Positions 9,114 to 20,224 of a stretch of DNA of 64,000 bases are shown one piece after another. The DNA comes from Acheta domesticus. Taxonomy: Eukaryota; Arthropoda; Insecta; Orthoptera; Gryllidae. Position numbers and translations under genes: made by a program. How positions within the stretch are numbered: the first letter of the stretch is position 1; every line of letters begins with the position of its first letter. The notes beneath the pieces were generated by a model that was not told the origin of the DNA, did no database searches, and saw only the letters and a list, made by a program, of their open reading frames with translations. Where the stretch lies: assembly GCA_031308135.1 (NCBI GenBank), contig JAHLJT010004567.1:34562115-34626114 (forward strand). The letters run 5' to 3'.

Positions 9114-9337
9114 GAAATAATTATAGGAGTTGTCATTGCAAACAATACTGTTTATTTCAAGAGCAGCTTTCAATGGCTTAGCCATCATCAGTTTCTGCTG
9201 TGTGAAAGCCACAAACGACTACAAAACGTTGTCGTTTTGTAGCTTGCATACAGCGGAAACTGATGATGGCTAATCCATCGAAAGCTGCTATTGAAATAAA
9301 CAATATTGTTCGCAATGACAACTCTTATAATTATTTC
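9114..9337. mobile_element. Foldback MITE, 224 bp
   Basis: Arms of about 95 bases pair with each other: the left begins GAAATAATTATAGGAGTTGT and the right ends with its near complement. A short loop around 9215-9240 separates them and holds a second small hairpin (CTACAAAACG / CGTTTTGTAG). There is no coding capacity. Confidence 0.75.
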
Positions 9338-9339
9338 AC

Positions 9340-9690
9340 TCTTAGAAGTAGTTAGATAATTATTATTTTCCTGTCTTTAACAAAAAATAACTTTCCTGTA
9401 TTAAACAGGAAATTTTATTAATCACTAACTAAACACAACAATTCTTTTAGCGTTTTAAGATCTCTATGGAAATTATATTATTTGATCGCCAAATACTTTT
9501 ACTTAAAACTAGTATTTAAAATAGTACACTTTCAGAAACTTCTTCTAGTTTAAACGTAATATTTATATGTTGAAATAAAATAACTCATATAGGTTCTTGA
9601 TACAACTTTCACATTTTTTCGGGGTGGGGTGGAGACTACGTTTCTGCATTGCTCCGGGCCCAAAATTGTCTAGTTGCGGCACTGGCGAGA
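9340..9690 (+). repeat. Dispersed repeat, copy 1 (partner at 60697-61010)
   Basis: The stretch ending GCATTGCTCCGGGCCCAAAA at about 9640-9667, with its AT-rich upstream part (including TTTTAGCGTTTTAAGATC near 9445), recurs in inverted orientation at 60697-61010. The class is not recognised; the sharp GC-rich end could be a transposon terminus or a 3' UTR. Confidence 0.5.
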
Positions 9691-9958
9691 AAGGTCTCCA
9701 GCCGGGAGTGACCTATAAGCTTGTGGCGGTTTGAGCCCAATACAGTACAGAAGTGTGGTTGCGGAAAGGGCACAAAGGGTACTGGAAAAGGGGGCATTCT
9801 AGTGTTGGTTTAGTGCAGCACTAACAACGTAGTTTAACGACTTCCAGCATGTGCAATTCATTAGGCAAAATCGTATCTTAGGTCAACCTGAAATAGCGAA
9901 TACCTCAGGACTACAATGCCAAGCGGTCTATCGACCTTGCAGAACACCCCTCACTTCG
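9691..9958. other. Intergenic DNA left of the duplicated block
   Basis: This is single-copy sequence within the window. The duplicated block begins at the T10 run at 9959. No gene is seen. Confidence 0.5.
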
Positions 9959-10079
9959 TTTTTTTTTTAAAGGTCACTTTTTAACAACTTGATCATATAA
10001 CGACCATTGGGATTATTTTAACGATAGGGGAAATTGTAGGAAGAACCCGTATGGACAACACGAATATACAAAAACATCC

Positions 10080-10240
10080 ATGCCCAAGGCGAGATTCAAA
10101 CCTATGACCCTTCGAGCCTGGGAAGCTACGGCCCTTCAGCCTTAGCGAACCTCGTCTCTCCAGGCCGTCACTTCACTCCTTGGCACAGCATAACCACCCA
10201 AATGCGTCTTCTTAGCCACGGGGCTCACAGACGAACATTT
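10080..10240 (-). repeat. tRNA-derived SINE-like repeat
   Basis: On the minus strand GGTTTGAATCTCGCC (near 10090-10104) resembles the B box of a pol III promoter. An A-box-like TGGCTAAGAAG lies upstream at about 10211-10221, at a spacing larger than in a normal tRNA. It does not fold into an obvious tRNA, so a tRNA-related SINE is the better guess. Confidence 0.35.
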
Positions 10241-10649
10241 ATCTCCTTATATCTACACTCTTCTCTAATGCCCTTATTTCCAAAACAATATGTATACTAT
10301 TATTAAATGTTACTGATGAATCAGTGTACGTCAGTGTTATCGTTGGATTCATGTGGGAACGTTACTGCAATTTAATTTTGTTGTCCCACATTTTCCACAA
10401 ATTTTAATTTTTTAAAACTCCTATCTGTCCTTCTGCCCTAAAAAAGAATAAACCAAGATCAGTGTAAGCTTAAATTAAAATTGTGAAATAATTTACGTCT
10501 TTTTTACCAATGTTACAAGATGGAAACTGGACTAGCAAGGAATATGCGAAATAATTAAGTCAAATTAGCCTATTTTTACCTTCTCGAGAAAACTTGTGAC
10601 AGCGGAAATCTTTAAATATTTATATTTAAATACAAAATCTTGAAAGAAA
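10241..10649. other. AT-rich DNA up to the LTR element
   Basis: No gene or repeat structure is recognised. The last five bases (AGAAA) are the target-site duplication of the LTR element. Confidence 0.5.
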
Positions 10650-11065
10650 TGTTATAACTCAAAAACACTCACTTTCCATAAGAATATTTATTTACAAAAA
10701 TCTGGGCCAACTCGGCCGCTATGTACAGTTACCACAAAACTTCATATACAAAAAACAATCTGCCATCTGGCTGAAACCACGCCGAGCGCTCTACTGCCGG
10801 TGATCCTCCGCCGGCGTCCTTTTATTTGGGCCAGCTCCCGCGCAAGGCTTCCCGCGGCTTCCCCTGATTGGCCGGTTCACCAGTGCGCGGAGCCCAGGTA
10901 ACAGGCGTGGCTGGTTTCTGAGCACACCCTTGGCGCGCTTGACGAAGCTCAGCGCGCCTGATGCCGACGCTCTGTGCTGCGCGCTGCCGGAGGCGGGAAC
11001 ATGCTGCCGGCGCTCTTTGCCGCGCAGTTAGCGCGGCAACTTTGAACTGCCGTCCGCATACTACA
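10650..11065 (-). repeat. 3' LTR of gypsy element
   Basis: On the minus strand it runs TGTAGTATGCGG...GAGTTATAACA. The middle is strongly GC-rich and the end AT-rich. It matches the other LTR at 15223-15637. Confidence 0.95.
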
Positions 11066-13106
11066 CCCTCCCCACCGAAGTTGTGATGTAGGGGGTGAAA
11101 CGACGCAGTCGGTTGCTCCTCCGCAATGCCGGCCGCTGCTGCGACTGTAGAGATGGCTCCTCGATGGTTGCGCCGGAATCCAGTGTGGGCCGCTCCTCCT
11201 GCTGGCTTGAAAAGGGAAAACGCATTACACTTTCTGTTGCCCTGCTCTGCGCTGGCCCCCCCGCCTGTTGCTTATCTACTACAGAATCGTAGTACCGTCT
11301 CCTAATCTGTGATTGATGCCGAGAGATTGCTCTATCTTCTGTCCTGAGGACGTAAACTCTGCCTCCTCTTACTGCAGTTACTATTGCTGGTTGCCACTTA
11401 CAATTACTTCCGTACACTCTTACCAGTACCTTATCTCCTCTCTTGAATTTAGCGCCTTTGGTTGACACTGGCACTTCTTCCGGGAATAACAAGGACAATA
11501 AGGTACGGGGCTGCCGACCATGCAATACTTGAGCGGGGCTTCTACCTGACATATTTGGTAACGTCCTATAGGTGGTCAACATGCTAAGTAACGCCTGCTC
11601 TACTGATGCACCCGCTCTAGTTGCTTTAAGCATGGCTGACTTGAACGTCTGCACTAATCTTTCCACCTCTCCATTTGACTGAGGATGGAACGGTGGAGCC
11701 AAAATGTGCTGTATCCCGCTACTTTTACAAAATTTTTGAAATTCCGCTGATATGAACTGCGGGCCGTTATCGGAGATCAATACTCGTGGGAGGCCTTCTG
11801 TTACGAAAACTTTCTTCAAAGCATCAATTGTATGTGGTGCAGTTGTGTGTTGCATGCGCATCACGTACGGATGATTTGACAATGCGTCCACTACTAACAA
11901 CCACATATGCCCTAAGAAAGGACCCGCAAAATCTACATGTATGCGGTCCCACGGCTCGCAGGGTTGGGGCCATGAGCTTAAATCCGCTCTCGGCGCTGCC
12001 TGACTAGTTTGGCATGCTTCGCAATGCTTGCTCATCTCCTCTATATCTTTGGTTATTCCTGGCCAATAACAATAACGGCGGGCTGCTTGCTTTGTTCTGG
12101 CTATACCCCAATGACCCTCATGTAAAAGGCGTAATACCTTTGGTCGCAACTTATGCGGAATCACTACCCTAACTCCTTCATCGCTAGCCAGTAATAATAC
12201 GCCGCCCTTAACCGACAGCCTGTGTTGGAGCTTATACCATTCCGTCAGCGCCCTGGTTCGCCTATGCGCGCTGGACCAACCAGTTTGTACGTGGTACAGC
12301 ACTTGCCTGAGCTGCGGATCCTTCTTTGTTTCCTTTGCCACTTGATATGACGAGACTGGAAAACCTGATACTGCCTCCTCTTCGGCTTGGTCCAGCTGGA
12401 GACAGGCGATGTCCTCAGAGTCAAAAGTTGCATCCGGCCCTTGCGGAAGACGGGATAGTGCATCTGCGTTAGCATGCTGATATGTAGATCTGTAAAGTAT
12501 CCTGTAACTATAATCAGACAGGAAAAGCGCCCACCTTTGCATCTTACGCGCCGTATTATCTGGGATACGCTTGTGTGGCGAGAACAAAGATACCAACGGC
12601 TTATGATCAGTAATGATTATGAACTTTGACCCATACAAGTATTCATTGAATTTTCTCACGCCGTATACAATTGCTAAAGCTTCTTTTTCTATCTGAGAGT
12701 AATTCTTCTGGTGAACATTCAACGTTTTTGACACACAAGCAATTGGCCGCTCAACACCCTTAGCATCCTTCTGCGAAAGGACTGCCCCAATACCATATTC
12801 TGATGCATCTACAGCTAGTATAGTCGTTCTATCTGGCAAAAAATGTTCCAATTTAACTGCCTGCATTAAATTCTCTTTCAACCTCCGAAATGCCTTGTCA
12901 CAATCTGCCGACCAATGCCATTTTACGCCTTTCTTACGCAACGCGTTGAGGGGTGCTGCTATTTCCGCCATGTTCTTGATAAATTTGCCATAGTAATTAA
13001 TCTTCCCCAGAAATGACTGTAGCTGCTGCAAATTAACGGGAACCGGAAGCTGCTGAATCGCCGTTGAGTTTTCTCCGGTTGGCCTGATCCCCGAGCTATC
13101 CAACAC
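11061..13106 (-). CDS. pol: Gypsy RNase H-integrase polyprotein (C-terminal part)
   Basis: This is the continuation of the polyprotein after the break at about 13134; the ATG at 13106 is internal, not a real start. RNase H residues are D100 (AVDASEYGIGAVLSQ), E142, D167 (ITDHKPL) and D215 (ADALSRL). The integrase zinc module is H329, H332, C362, C365 (HEGHWG ... HCEACQ). Its catalytic triad is D392 (VDFAGPF), D446 (SDNGPQF) and E480 (SNGEVERLVQ). A basic C-terminal tail after GDKVLVRVYG would bind DNA. Every catalytic residue checked is present. The stop codon TAG lies inside the first bases of the 3' LTR, so the end of the frame overlaps the polypurine tract. Confidence 0.9.
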   Translation of the reverse strand: MLDSSGIRPTGENSTAIQQLPVPVNLQQLQSFLGKINYYGKFIKNMAEIAAPLNALRKKGVKWHWSADCDKAFRRLKENLMQAVKLEHFLPDRTTILAVDASEYGIGAVLSQKDAKGVERPIACVSKTLNVHQKNYSQIEKEALAIVYGVRKFNEYLYGSKFIIITDHKPLVSLFSPHKRIPDNTARKMQRWALFLSDYSYRILYRSTYQHANADALSRLPQGPDATFDSEDIACLQLDQAEEEAVSGFPVSSYQVAKETKKDPQLRQVLYHVQTGWSSAHRRTRALTEWYKLQHRLSVKGGVLLLASDEGVRVVIPHKLRPKVLRLLHEGHWGIARTKQAARRYCYWPGITKDIEEMSKHCEACQTSQAAPRADLSSWPQPCEPWDRIHVDFAGPFLGHMWLLVVDALSNHPYVMRMQHTTAPHTIDALKKVFVTEGLPRVLISDNGPQFISAEFQKFCKSSGIQHILAPPFHPQSNGEVERLVQTFKSAMLKATRAGASVEQALLSMLTTYRTLPNMSGRSPAQVLHGRQPRTLLSLLFPEEVPVSTKGAKFKRGDKVLVRVYGSNCKWQPAIVTAVRGGRVYVLRTEDRAISRHQSQIRRRYYDSVVDKQQAGGPAQSRATESVMRFPFSSQQEERPTLDSGATIEEPSLQSQQRPALRRSNRLRRFTPYITTSVGRV
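11066..11078 (-). promoter_or_regulatory. Polypurine tract of gypsy element
   Basis: GGTGGGGAGGG lies directly before the 3' LTR on the minus strand, the position required for plus-strand priming. It also encodes the last residues of the polyprotein. Confidence 0.75.
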
Positions 13107-13111
13107 GTGAC

Positions 13112-15199
13112 CTAGATAAGTAATCTGTTCTTTAAAAAATCACACTTATCCAAGTTAACCCTTAGGCCCCATTCATTTAAAGTCTTTAATAAGAGATTCA
13201 AGTTTTGTAGATGTTCCTCCTCCGACTCGCCCGTTACCACTATATCATCCAGGTAGTTGGCGCTGCCCTTCACCTGGGCTGTCAGCGTATGCAGGCAGCG
13301 CTGGAAAATAGCCGCAGCTGAAGCGACCCCGAAAGGCAACCGGTTGTATCGGTAAAGCCCGAACGGTGTGTTAATTACCAATAAGTTCGCAGACTCTTCA
13401 TCTAACGGGATCTGCAGATACGCGTCCCGTAAATCTATTTTTGAAAATCTCTGCCCGCCCGCTAGCTTCTGAAAAAGCTCTTCTGCTCTGGGGATGGGGA
13501 ACTGCTCTACCATGAGTTGCGCATTAACGGTGCTCTTGAAATCTCCGCACATTCTAATTTTACCGTCTTTCTTTTTTACTATGACTACTGGAGTTGCCCA
13601 TGCACTAGTACTGACGGGGGTCAAGACGTCCAAATCTACTAACCTGTCGATTTCCTTTTTTACTTTATCTTTCACTGCCAGGGGAACAGGTCGTGCTTTA
13701 AAAAATTTAGGGGTGGCATCTTTCTTCAACTGCAAATGCGCCTCAAAAAATTTGCATTTTCCCAACTGCTCCGAAAAAACTTCTGAATTCAAGTCTATCA
13801 CATTCTTTACCTCCTTTGGCAGGGCGCTAGTCTGAATGACAAACGCGTCCTGAACCGTAAATCCAAAAATTGTGAAAACATCCATTCCTAGAATGTTAAC
13901 CGCATCACGACTGTCCACAACCACCAGTGTTACTTGTCTTTCCATCGCTTTGTATTTCGCTAGCAGGCTTATCTTACCTTTCGTCTTGATCCTCTGTCTA
14001 GCATATCCATAAAAAACTGTGTTCAGCGAGGCGCAAGGCGGAGAACCCAGCTGCTCATAAGTAGTCATGCTTATTAGAGTTGCTGCTGCACCTGTATCCA
14101 CCTGGAATAATACAGATTTACCACCTATTTCCAAGTTTACAAACAATTTACTTTTGTCATCACACTGCATAACTGAATAAATACAATCACCATCCCCTTC
14201 ATCGATGCCTCTTTCTTGCCGCTGGCTTTCGGCATAACCACTGCTGCGTCCTTCTCTGACGTGCCCGCTCACCTCATCGATGTCCATTTCTTGTCGTCTG
14301 TTTTCAGCAGAACCACTGTTGCACACTTCTCTAATATGCCCTTTCTTACCGCACTTGTAGCACTCCGCTCTGAGGAATCTGCAAACCTTCCTGTCGTGAC
14401 TAATAAAACACTGTCTACAAGACTTCAATAGCTTGCCTCTGCTGGTGGAAGGACTTTTCTTCTCCTGCTGCTTCCTGCTTCGTGGCTTGGCTACCCAATT
14501 TTCCTCCTGTACACTCATTTCCTCTACATCTCTTGCTACTCTATCGCCTAACGTCATCTGATGCGCCGTATGCTTCGTTACCTCATACGATGTTGCTAAT
14601 TTTAAGGCGTCTTCCAAAGACGGGTTGTTTTGTTGCAATAATGCCCACCGAACTTCTTTTTCCGGCGTATGCATTACCAACATGTCCCGTATCAATGACT
14701 CCGCATACGATTTCTCTGTGTTGCATTCAAACGCACAACGCTTTGCCAAACCCTTCAACTCCGTCGCCCAATCGGCATGCGTTTGGCCTGGCTTCATTCT
14801 GGATGAATAAAACTTGTAGCGTGCCGCCACTAAATGCGTCTCCCTCGAAAAATGAGCTAGCAGCCGCTGTTTAAGTATATCGTATGACACCTGCGAAATC
14901 TCTTCTTCCTTGCTTAACTTACGTAACAACCTATTTAACGGTGCGCCGATTGTGGCCAGAAAAAATGCTCTTTTACGAGATTCCTCTTTAATATCATAGC
15001 ATAACAAATGTTGCTCCAATCTGGCCACATATTCTTCGCAGGTTTCCTCTGCTGCATTGTAAGTTGCGAACGGCGGGGCTGGGCTGCTCGGTCGTGACGA
15101 AATTGCCGCTTGCTGCAATGTCTGCACCATCATCGCCATCTGCTGCTGCTGTTGCTGCTGTAGACACGCCATCAGTTGTGAAAATTGTTCCGCGTTCAT
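13112..15199 (-). CDS. gag-pol: Gypsy gag-protease-RT polyprotein (N-terminal two thirds)
   Basis: This 695-residue frame starts with ATG at 15199, only about 23 bases after the 5' LTR, so the leader is very short. Gag opens with a Gln run at residues 14-20. A zinc knuckle CYKCGKKGHIREVC (C280, C283, H288, C293) binds RNA. Protease has VDTGAAATLI (DTG at 368-370). The reverse transcriptase shows WATPVVIVKKKDGKIRMCGD (534-553), FSKIDLRDAYLQIPL, LPFGVASAAAIFQ (621-633) and the active site YLDD (649-652). The frame is cut after residue 687 by the short A run at 13134-13139; the last residues (KNRLLI) are out-of-frame artefact. Gag and pol share one frame with no programmed shift visible. A lineage near K02A2.6/Mag-like elements is a guess from general resemblance. 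Confidence 0.9.
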   Translation of the reverse strand: MNAEQFSQLMACLQQQQQQQMAMMVQTLQQAAISSRPSSPAPPFATYNAAEETCEEYVARLEQHLLCYDIKEESRKRAFFLATIGAPLNRLLRKLSKEEEISQVSYDILKQRLLAHFSRETHLVAARYKFYSSRMKPGQTHADWATELKGLAKRCAFECNTEKSYAESLIRDMLVMHTPEKEVRWALLQQNNPSLEDALKLATSYEVTKHTAHQMTLGDRVARDVEEMSVQEENWVAKPRSRKQQEKKSPSTSRGKLLKSCRQCFISHDRKVCRFLRAECYKCGKKGHIREVCNSGSAENRRQEMDIDEVSGHVREGRSSGYAESQRQERGIDEGDGDCIYSVMQCDDKSKLFVNLEIGGKSVLFQVDTGAAATLISMTTYEQLGSPPCASLNTVFYGYARQRIKTKGKISLLAKYKAMERQVTLVVVDSRDAVNILGMDVFTIFGFTVQDAFVIQTSALPKEVKNVIDLNSEVFSEQLGKCKFFEAHLQLKKDATPKFFKARPVPLAVKDKVKKEIDRLVDLDVLTPVSTSAWATPVVIVKKKDGKIRMCGDFKSTVNAQLMVEQFPIPRAEELFQKLAGGQRFSKIDLRDAYLQIPLDEESANLLVINTPFGLYRYNRLPFGVASAAAIFQRCLHTLTAQVKGSANYLDDIVVTGESEEEHLQNLNLLLKTLNEWGLRVNLDKCDFLKNRLLI

Positions 15200-15204
15200 T
15201 TTCC

Positions 15205-15221
15205 TTTTTACTCGTCGCCAC
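15205..15221 (-). promoter_or_regulatory. Primer binding site of gypsy element
   Basis: TGGCGACGAGTAAAAAG begins one base after the 5' LTR. TGG matches a tRNA 3' CCA end. The start TGGCGAC recalls tRNA-Arg-primed elements, but the tRNA identity is not established. Confidence 0.6.
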
Positions 15222-15222
15222 T

Positions 15223-15637
15223 GTTATAACTCAAAAACACTCACTTTCCATAAGAATATTTATTTACAAAAATCTGGGCCAACTCGGCCGCTATGTACAG
15301 TTACCACAAAACTTCATATACAAAAAACAATCTGCCATCTGGCTGAAACCACGCCGAGCGCTCTACTGCCGGTGATCCTCCGCCGGCGTCCTTTTATTTG
15401 GGCCAGCTCCCGCGCAAGGCTTCCCGCGGCTTCCCCTGATTGGCCGGTTCACCAGTGCGCGGAGCCCAGGTAACAGGCGTGGCTGGTTTCTGAGCACACC
15501 CTTGGCGCGCTTGACGAAGCTCAGCGCGCCTGATGCCGACGCTCTGTGCTGCGCGCTGCCGGAGGCGGGAACATGCTGCCGGCGCTCTTTGCCGCGCAGT
15601 TAGCGCGGCAACTTTGAACTGCCGTCCGCATACTACA
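15223..15637 (-). repeat. 5' LTR of gypsy element
   Basis: It carries the element promoter in its GC-rich part and has the same termini as the other LTR. It is followed on the minus strand by the primer binding site. Confidence 0.95.
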
Positions 15638-16784
15638 AGAAATATTATAACTACTGATTCTACAGAAGCACATACCTCTCTTACATTTTTTGCAACTTTT
15701 GCAGTTTTCAAAAATTCAGATAGTGCAACTAATACCGAACCTGGGCTAATTTTATAAGCGTACTTGGCAATGCCCTACAAAAAGTTAATAAAAAATTTGG
15801 AGCCGTTTTTTGGGACAATATTGTTTTAAAGATTCCCTTTACTTCGCAAAAAATTCAGGAAAGCTACTCATATTTGGTTTTTCTTCTCACTAAAAATCGT
15901 GATAAAGTAAGTTATTTACTACGTGTCGAAACAAGAGGTATACACTTTGTCGGGGGCCACATTAAGAAAGGGACCAAGAACACTATTTTTTTGAAAACAA
16001 TTGTTGGTTGTTTTGCAGTATTACGATACTTTCACTTCACAACGTAGGTAGTATGCGAGAAAGAAATATTGTTCTTTGTTTACGACTCATTCTTTACTGA
16101 AACATTCTTTAAGTTTCTTTAATAATTAAGTTATTATTATGGCAATATTTCTTGGCATATCATTCGAATAAGTTTCGAAGCGAAAAATGAACAAAAGCAG
16201 AAAAATGCAAAGATTATTTTCACTACTTCTGTTTCGTGTTTTGATACAATGACTAAAACATTTTAACACTTCTAAATCTTATTTTCTTAAATACTTAAAC
16301 TTCACAACTGTAATGAGGTATCATTTTCTTAAATATTGTTATCACAATTCAATGAAGGTCTTATTACAATTTTCAGAACTGCATTACCTCGTGTCATTAA
16401 ATATTGATTAATTTTAAATATGAAACATTGGAATTGGGAATTCCCAGAAATTTATAGGTCTCCTTCAACAAATTTTGAAGAATTGCACAAAAATTGGAAT
16501 GTGACATTAATTCATAAATAATTCTATAACTTAATGAATTACTTGTGAAATCCGACGAAAGTCTGTTGAAAGCTAATTAATGTAATCTAAAATCAGTAAA
16601 TGTTCAAATTGAATATTTCTATTGCACTTGTTCAAATTTTAAAAAATAATTAATATTGATTACTTCATACTGAAAGAACTCGATGCATGTCCGACACGTC
16701 GCTTTGAAATGAAAATTTAGTGATACAGGAATGGGACATTAGTACAATAATATTATATAGTTTATGATAAACGATAACAAAGGA
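15638..16784. other. AT-rich DNA between gypsy element and tRNA-like piece
   Basis: It begins with the AGAAA target duplication. No coding region, clear inverted repeat or simple repeat was recognised. Confidence 0.5.
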
Positions 16785-16885
16785 GCAGACGAGCCTTAGC
16801 AGTTTCAACCCGAACTGTCGCCGGATCGAATCCCGCCACGAGCATGGTTGTTCGTTGGTTTTCCACCAAGCATCTCTTAACAAAA
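16785..16885 (+). repeat. tRNA-like B-box fragment, possible SINE
   Basis: GGATCGAATCCCGCC matches the pol III B box closely. It is followed by an A-rich run (AACAAAAAAACAAAC). No tRNA cloverleaf could be drawn and the A box is unclear, so this is at best a SINE remnant. Confidence 0.3.
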
Positions 16886-17386
16886 AAACAAACTATTATT
16901 TTCTTTTCCTCCTCCTTCCTCAATCCTATACAGGGTGAGTCACGTAACTTTAGCACCTCCTATAACTTTTGACACAGGAAGGCTACGACAACCAGCTGAC
17001 AGCTGGAAGACTCAACACTGAGGTACGAACTACGATGATTGTGCCACGCTTATGCTGCTGAACATTCCTACAGGGTTCCAAAAACCAATCATTTAAAAAC
17101 AAAATCACAATAAGAAAGGATAATGAATTGAGCAGCTTTGTTATTGCGATTAGCATAACGCCAGAAAGTGGTTTTTATTGCAAAAAAAGTAAAGAAACAG
17201 ATTCGTTGACTCCCCGGTAGCGCCTACCACAATAATCTAGAATATACTTTCTAGTGAAGCAGGCTCTATGGTTTCAGCGTTCTTGTTGGTAGACTCTCGC
17301 CGAACTAGGGGATTTTTGCAGTCAAAACATGTGAGGTGTCTGATGGTGGCGTGTAGAACTGTTGTACTGAATCTACGTATAGTTTG

Positions 17387-17462
17387 TATCAGATCTTATT
17401 TCTATATTGTTTATCAGATGTTATTTCTATATTGTTTATCAGATCTTATTTATATATTGTTG
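17387..17462 (+). repeat. Short tandem repeat, three units of about 25 bp
   Basis: CAGATSTTATTTCTATATTG is repeated three times with minor changes. The right version is at 39075-39150. Confidence 0.85.
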
Positions 17463-17516
17463 TCTTTTCGTTTTTGTGTATTTAAATTATTAAAAGGGGA
17501 ATCATATTCAGCGTGA

Positions 17517-19930
17517 TGTGGATGCACAATAGGTCTCAGATACAGGTTCGCGGGGGTTGCAAAGAACCAAGGACCACTGCGGTATGAATTTGGGGGCTGG
17601 GGTAAATGACCCGAGATTTAAAATGGCTTATAGTTGAACCCAGAGCCGAGGACGTCGATGTAAGTCTTAGTGGCTTCAAACCTTAAAGTCTTTGTGGTTG
17701 AAAGCTTCTGTTACTCATGATGATGACGATTATCAGAGAATGGATTTATATGGACTTAAAGTATATGAAATATGTAAATATACTTGTAGTTATTTTGATC
17801 AAAAATATGGACTTAAATATGGGCATAATGTGATAAAAAATTACTATGATCAAACATATTACTGTCGTTTGATAATCCTTTACCTTTAAATTCTGAAATG
17901 TAATTTTACACTGGCAGAATGGGCTCCTTTTGGCTTTTTACACTAGCTTGATAGAGATATTATGAGAACTGAAATAACACTATTACCTATTCTGACTGAA
18001 TTGTAACCGACAATGAGGAGCTATGTAAGTTGAATTCTGATGTCCAAGTTTCTACCACGTCATGCGATTTTCGGGTGGCAGTTTCAGAGGGAATGAGAAG
18101 GGTAGTGTGTATACTGAAACAAGATGCGTTTCCCACAGACCATGAGGTGGCCGGGTCATCTGCCAAAAATCCAATAGTTCATCGCTTCCTCGTACCCCCT
18201 TTCACCTCGGGGAACACTCAGACCCCTCAGACAGGGTCACAGGACCGGAGAGTGTAGCTACTCTTCCCATAATTTAAAACATTAAGAGTTGCTTAACTTG
18301 CCTTTCCATTGCCAATTCTCATTAATTTTTTTAAACTCTAATCTTTAAAGTTTTTCTGAAAATGTTCAAGTTTTTTGAGATGCATTTTTAATATTAATGA
18401 AATTTCACTGTTAGGCTCAATATGTTTGTATGTCGACTGATGATTTAAAAGAAATATGAAAAATATATGGACTTTTATTCAAATACGCACCAAAACCCAA
18501 AATATGGAAAAAAAAAGTAACATTTTTCAATCCTACACATTGTCAAACATAAAGATAATGCACATTTGTATCGATATTAGATTATTTAGTAAATATGTAT
18601 TTACATAGAAATCCGTTCCCTGTTGATTATGATAGTAAATACTACTATCCACATTTCACATTCACGACTCTCCCTTAAATGATGCTTCAATATTTTCGCC
18701 GTCATTAACCAATTGTAGGAGGAAAAAATAAGAATGAAAATCCGCGAGGGTGGAGTTCCAAAGTGCTGGCGGCGGCCGATGCTTGAACAAACCCGGTGAA
18801 CGTGTCAGCTTAAGATTTTTCTCTCCTATTGAGTGTTTTGAGTTGCGGTTGACACCTTTGCAGAGACATAGTCACGATAAATACCAAATGTCGGGTACGG
18901 CATTCATCTCCAGCAAGTACTTTAAGCAGAAAATAAAAATATTTGGTAAACTTCTAAGAGTATGACTAAATGTGCCAACTTCACCGTCAGGTAAGACTTT
19001 TTATTGCGATAATGCATCTCATTTTTCCTCAATTCTTTTCTTAATGCAAAAAAAATCTTCTTAAGTGTTTGCAGTAAGAACAATAATTGAAAGCACACGA
19101 TGCTTCAAAGTGAACTGTCATTATATTCAATTATACGTACAAACATTTGTCTTGATCATTAATTTAAGAGAAAGAAAAACTATTTAGATGATATTTAAGG
19201 TAAATATGGCTGACTCTCATTTCGACTATCATCAAAACTACTTCCTAGGGAAACGCTTTCATATTTTGTTCCATTGTTTTCGAACAAGATTATTTATTTG
19301 CTGAATGTTATCAACTGAGTCATTTTGAATTGTCATAAGGTGAAGCAAATTTGATGGACGTCTCGCAAATTATGAGGCCAATAAGGAAACACTTAAATGA
19401 CAAATACTTGACATTTTGGTTTCCTCTTTCTAAATATGATCTAAATAGTGGAGTGAGTATATATCTAGAGGTAGATCAAATAGATCAAATCTAGGGATAG
19501 ATGCTTCAAAGAACATTTATCAATACAAGAGGACATACAAAAAAGATATTATTGAAATATACTCAGTAATTTATTTTAGACGGGGAAGTTTGTTCCTCTA
19601 CAAAGTAAACTAATATCGAACATAACTTCAATTGAGTACAATAAAAACAATTACGCTTATCAAACGTGTATTCAGGTCTGGAACTAAGATTACTACATTA
19701 CTGAAGCTGGTAATTTATAAAAGTAAACACATGCAATCACCGATTAATAAAGTAGTTAGCGATTTCTCAATATTGGTTGTAAGCAGTTTATTCTGAATTT
19801 GCTGCACTCTCCTGATAATCATCTAGTCTAAGTAATTACTAGAGAGCCTTTTTCCTTTTTTGCTCTGTTGCTCAGAATATAGGCTGTTGATATATAATTC
19901 GTTTCATTATCAGTGCATTCACATAATAGA
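17517..19930. other. AT-rich DNA, no gene recognised
   Basis: Short frames occur (for example 18030-18257 and 18750-18965) but none has a recognisable domain, and the sequence around them is AT-rich like a decayed repeat. Confidence 0.45.
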
Positions 19931-20224
19931 TTTTTATGATGTCTATGTTAGCCTATTTTGGAAATGAGTGCCTATTATGGGGATAAATGATAAATGCGTA
20001 TTTTCGCGGTTTGAAGGACGTTTTCCATCTGAAATTTATGGTTTTGCCAACCGTAACTTTTGACTCGCGTTACGTAACAATGTACTTAGGTTTGAAACAT
20101 CAATTGCTTTGCCCAACCGCTTCTCTTAAACGCAAATTTCCATTAAAAAAGTTGGTATAATTTAATAAATTGCCTAGAAAATTCTAAACACAATTTGCTT
20201 TGCATGCCACTAACATCATTTTTA

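Larger units (their letters stand above)
10650..15637 (-). mobile_element. Ty3/gypsy LTR retrotransposon, full length (5.0 kb)
   Basis: A complete minus-strand LTR element: 416-bp LTR, PPT, pol-gag read on the minus strand, PBS and 415-bp LTR, flanked by AGAAA on both sides (10645-10649 and 15638-15642). The LTRs start TG and end CA and look identical by eye apart from at most one base, so the insertion is young. Domain order gag-PR-RT-RNaseH-IN is that of Ty3/gypsy. No env frame is present. The frame shows one break, at a 6-A run at 13134-13139; the right version of the block has 7 A there and reads through. Confidence 0.95.

Noticed and set aside
9114..9337. Second hammerhead candidate, CTGATGATGG...CCATCGAAAG
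   Set aside because: CTGATGA and GAAA are present with a short stem, but GAAA is followed by G rather than C, no GTC-type cleavage site is in place, and the similarity is part of a larger foldback arm.
16785..16885. Functional tRNA gene
   Set aside because: Only a B-box-like sequence is present; no acceptor stem or cloverleaf can be drawn.
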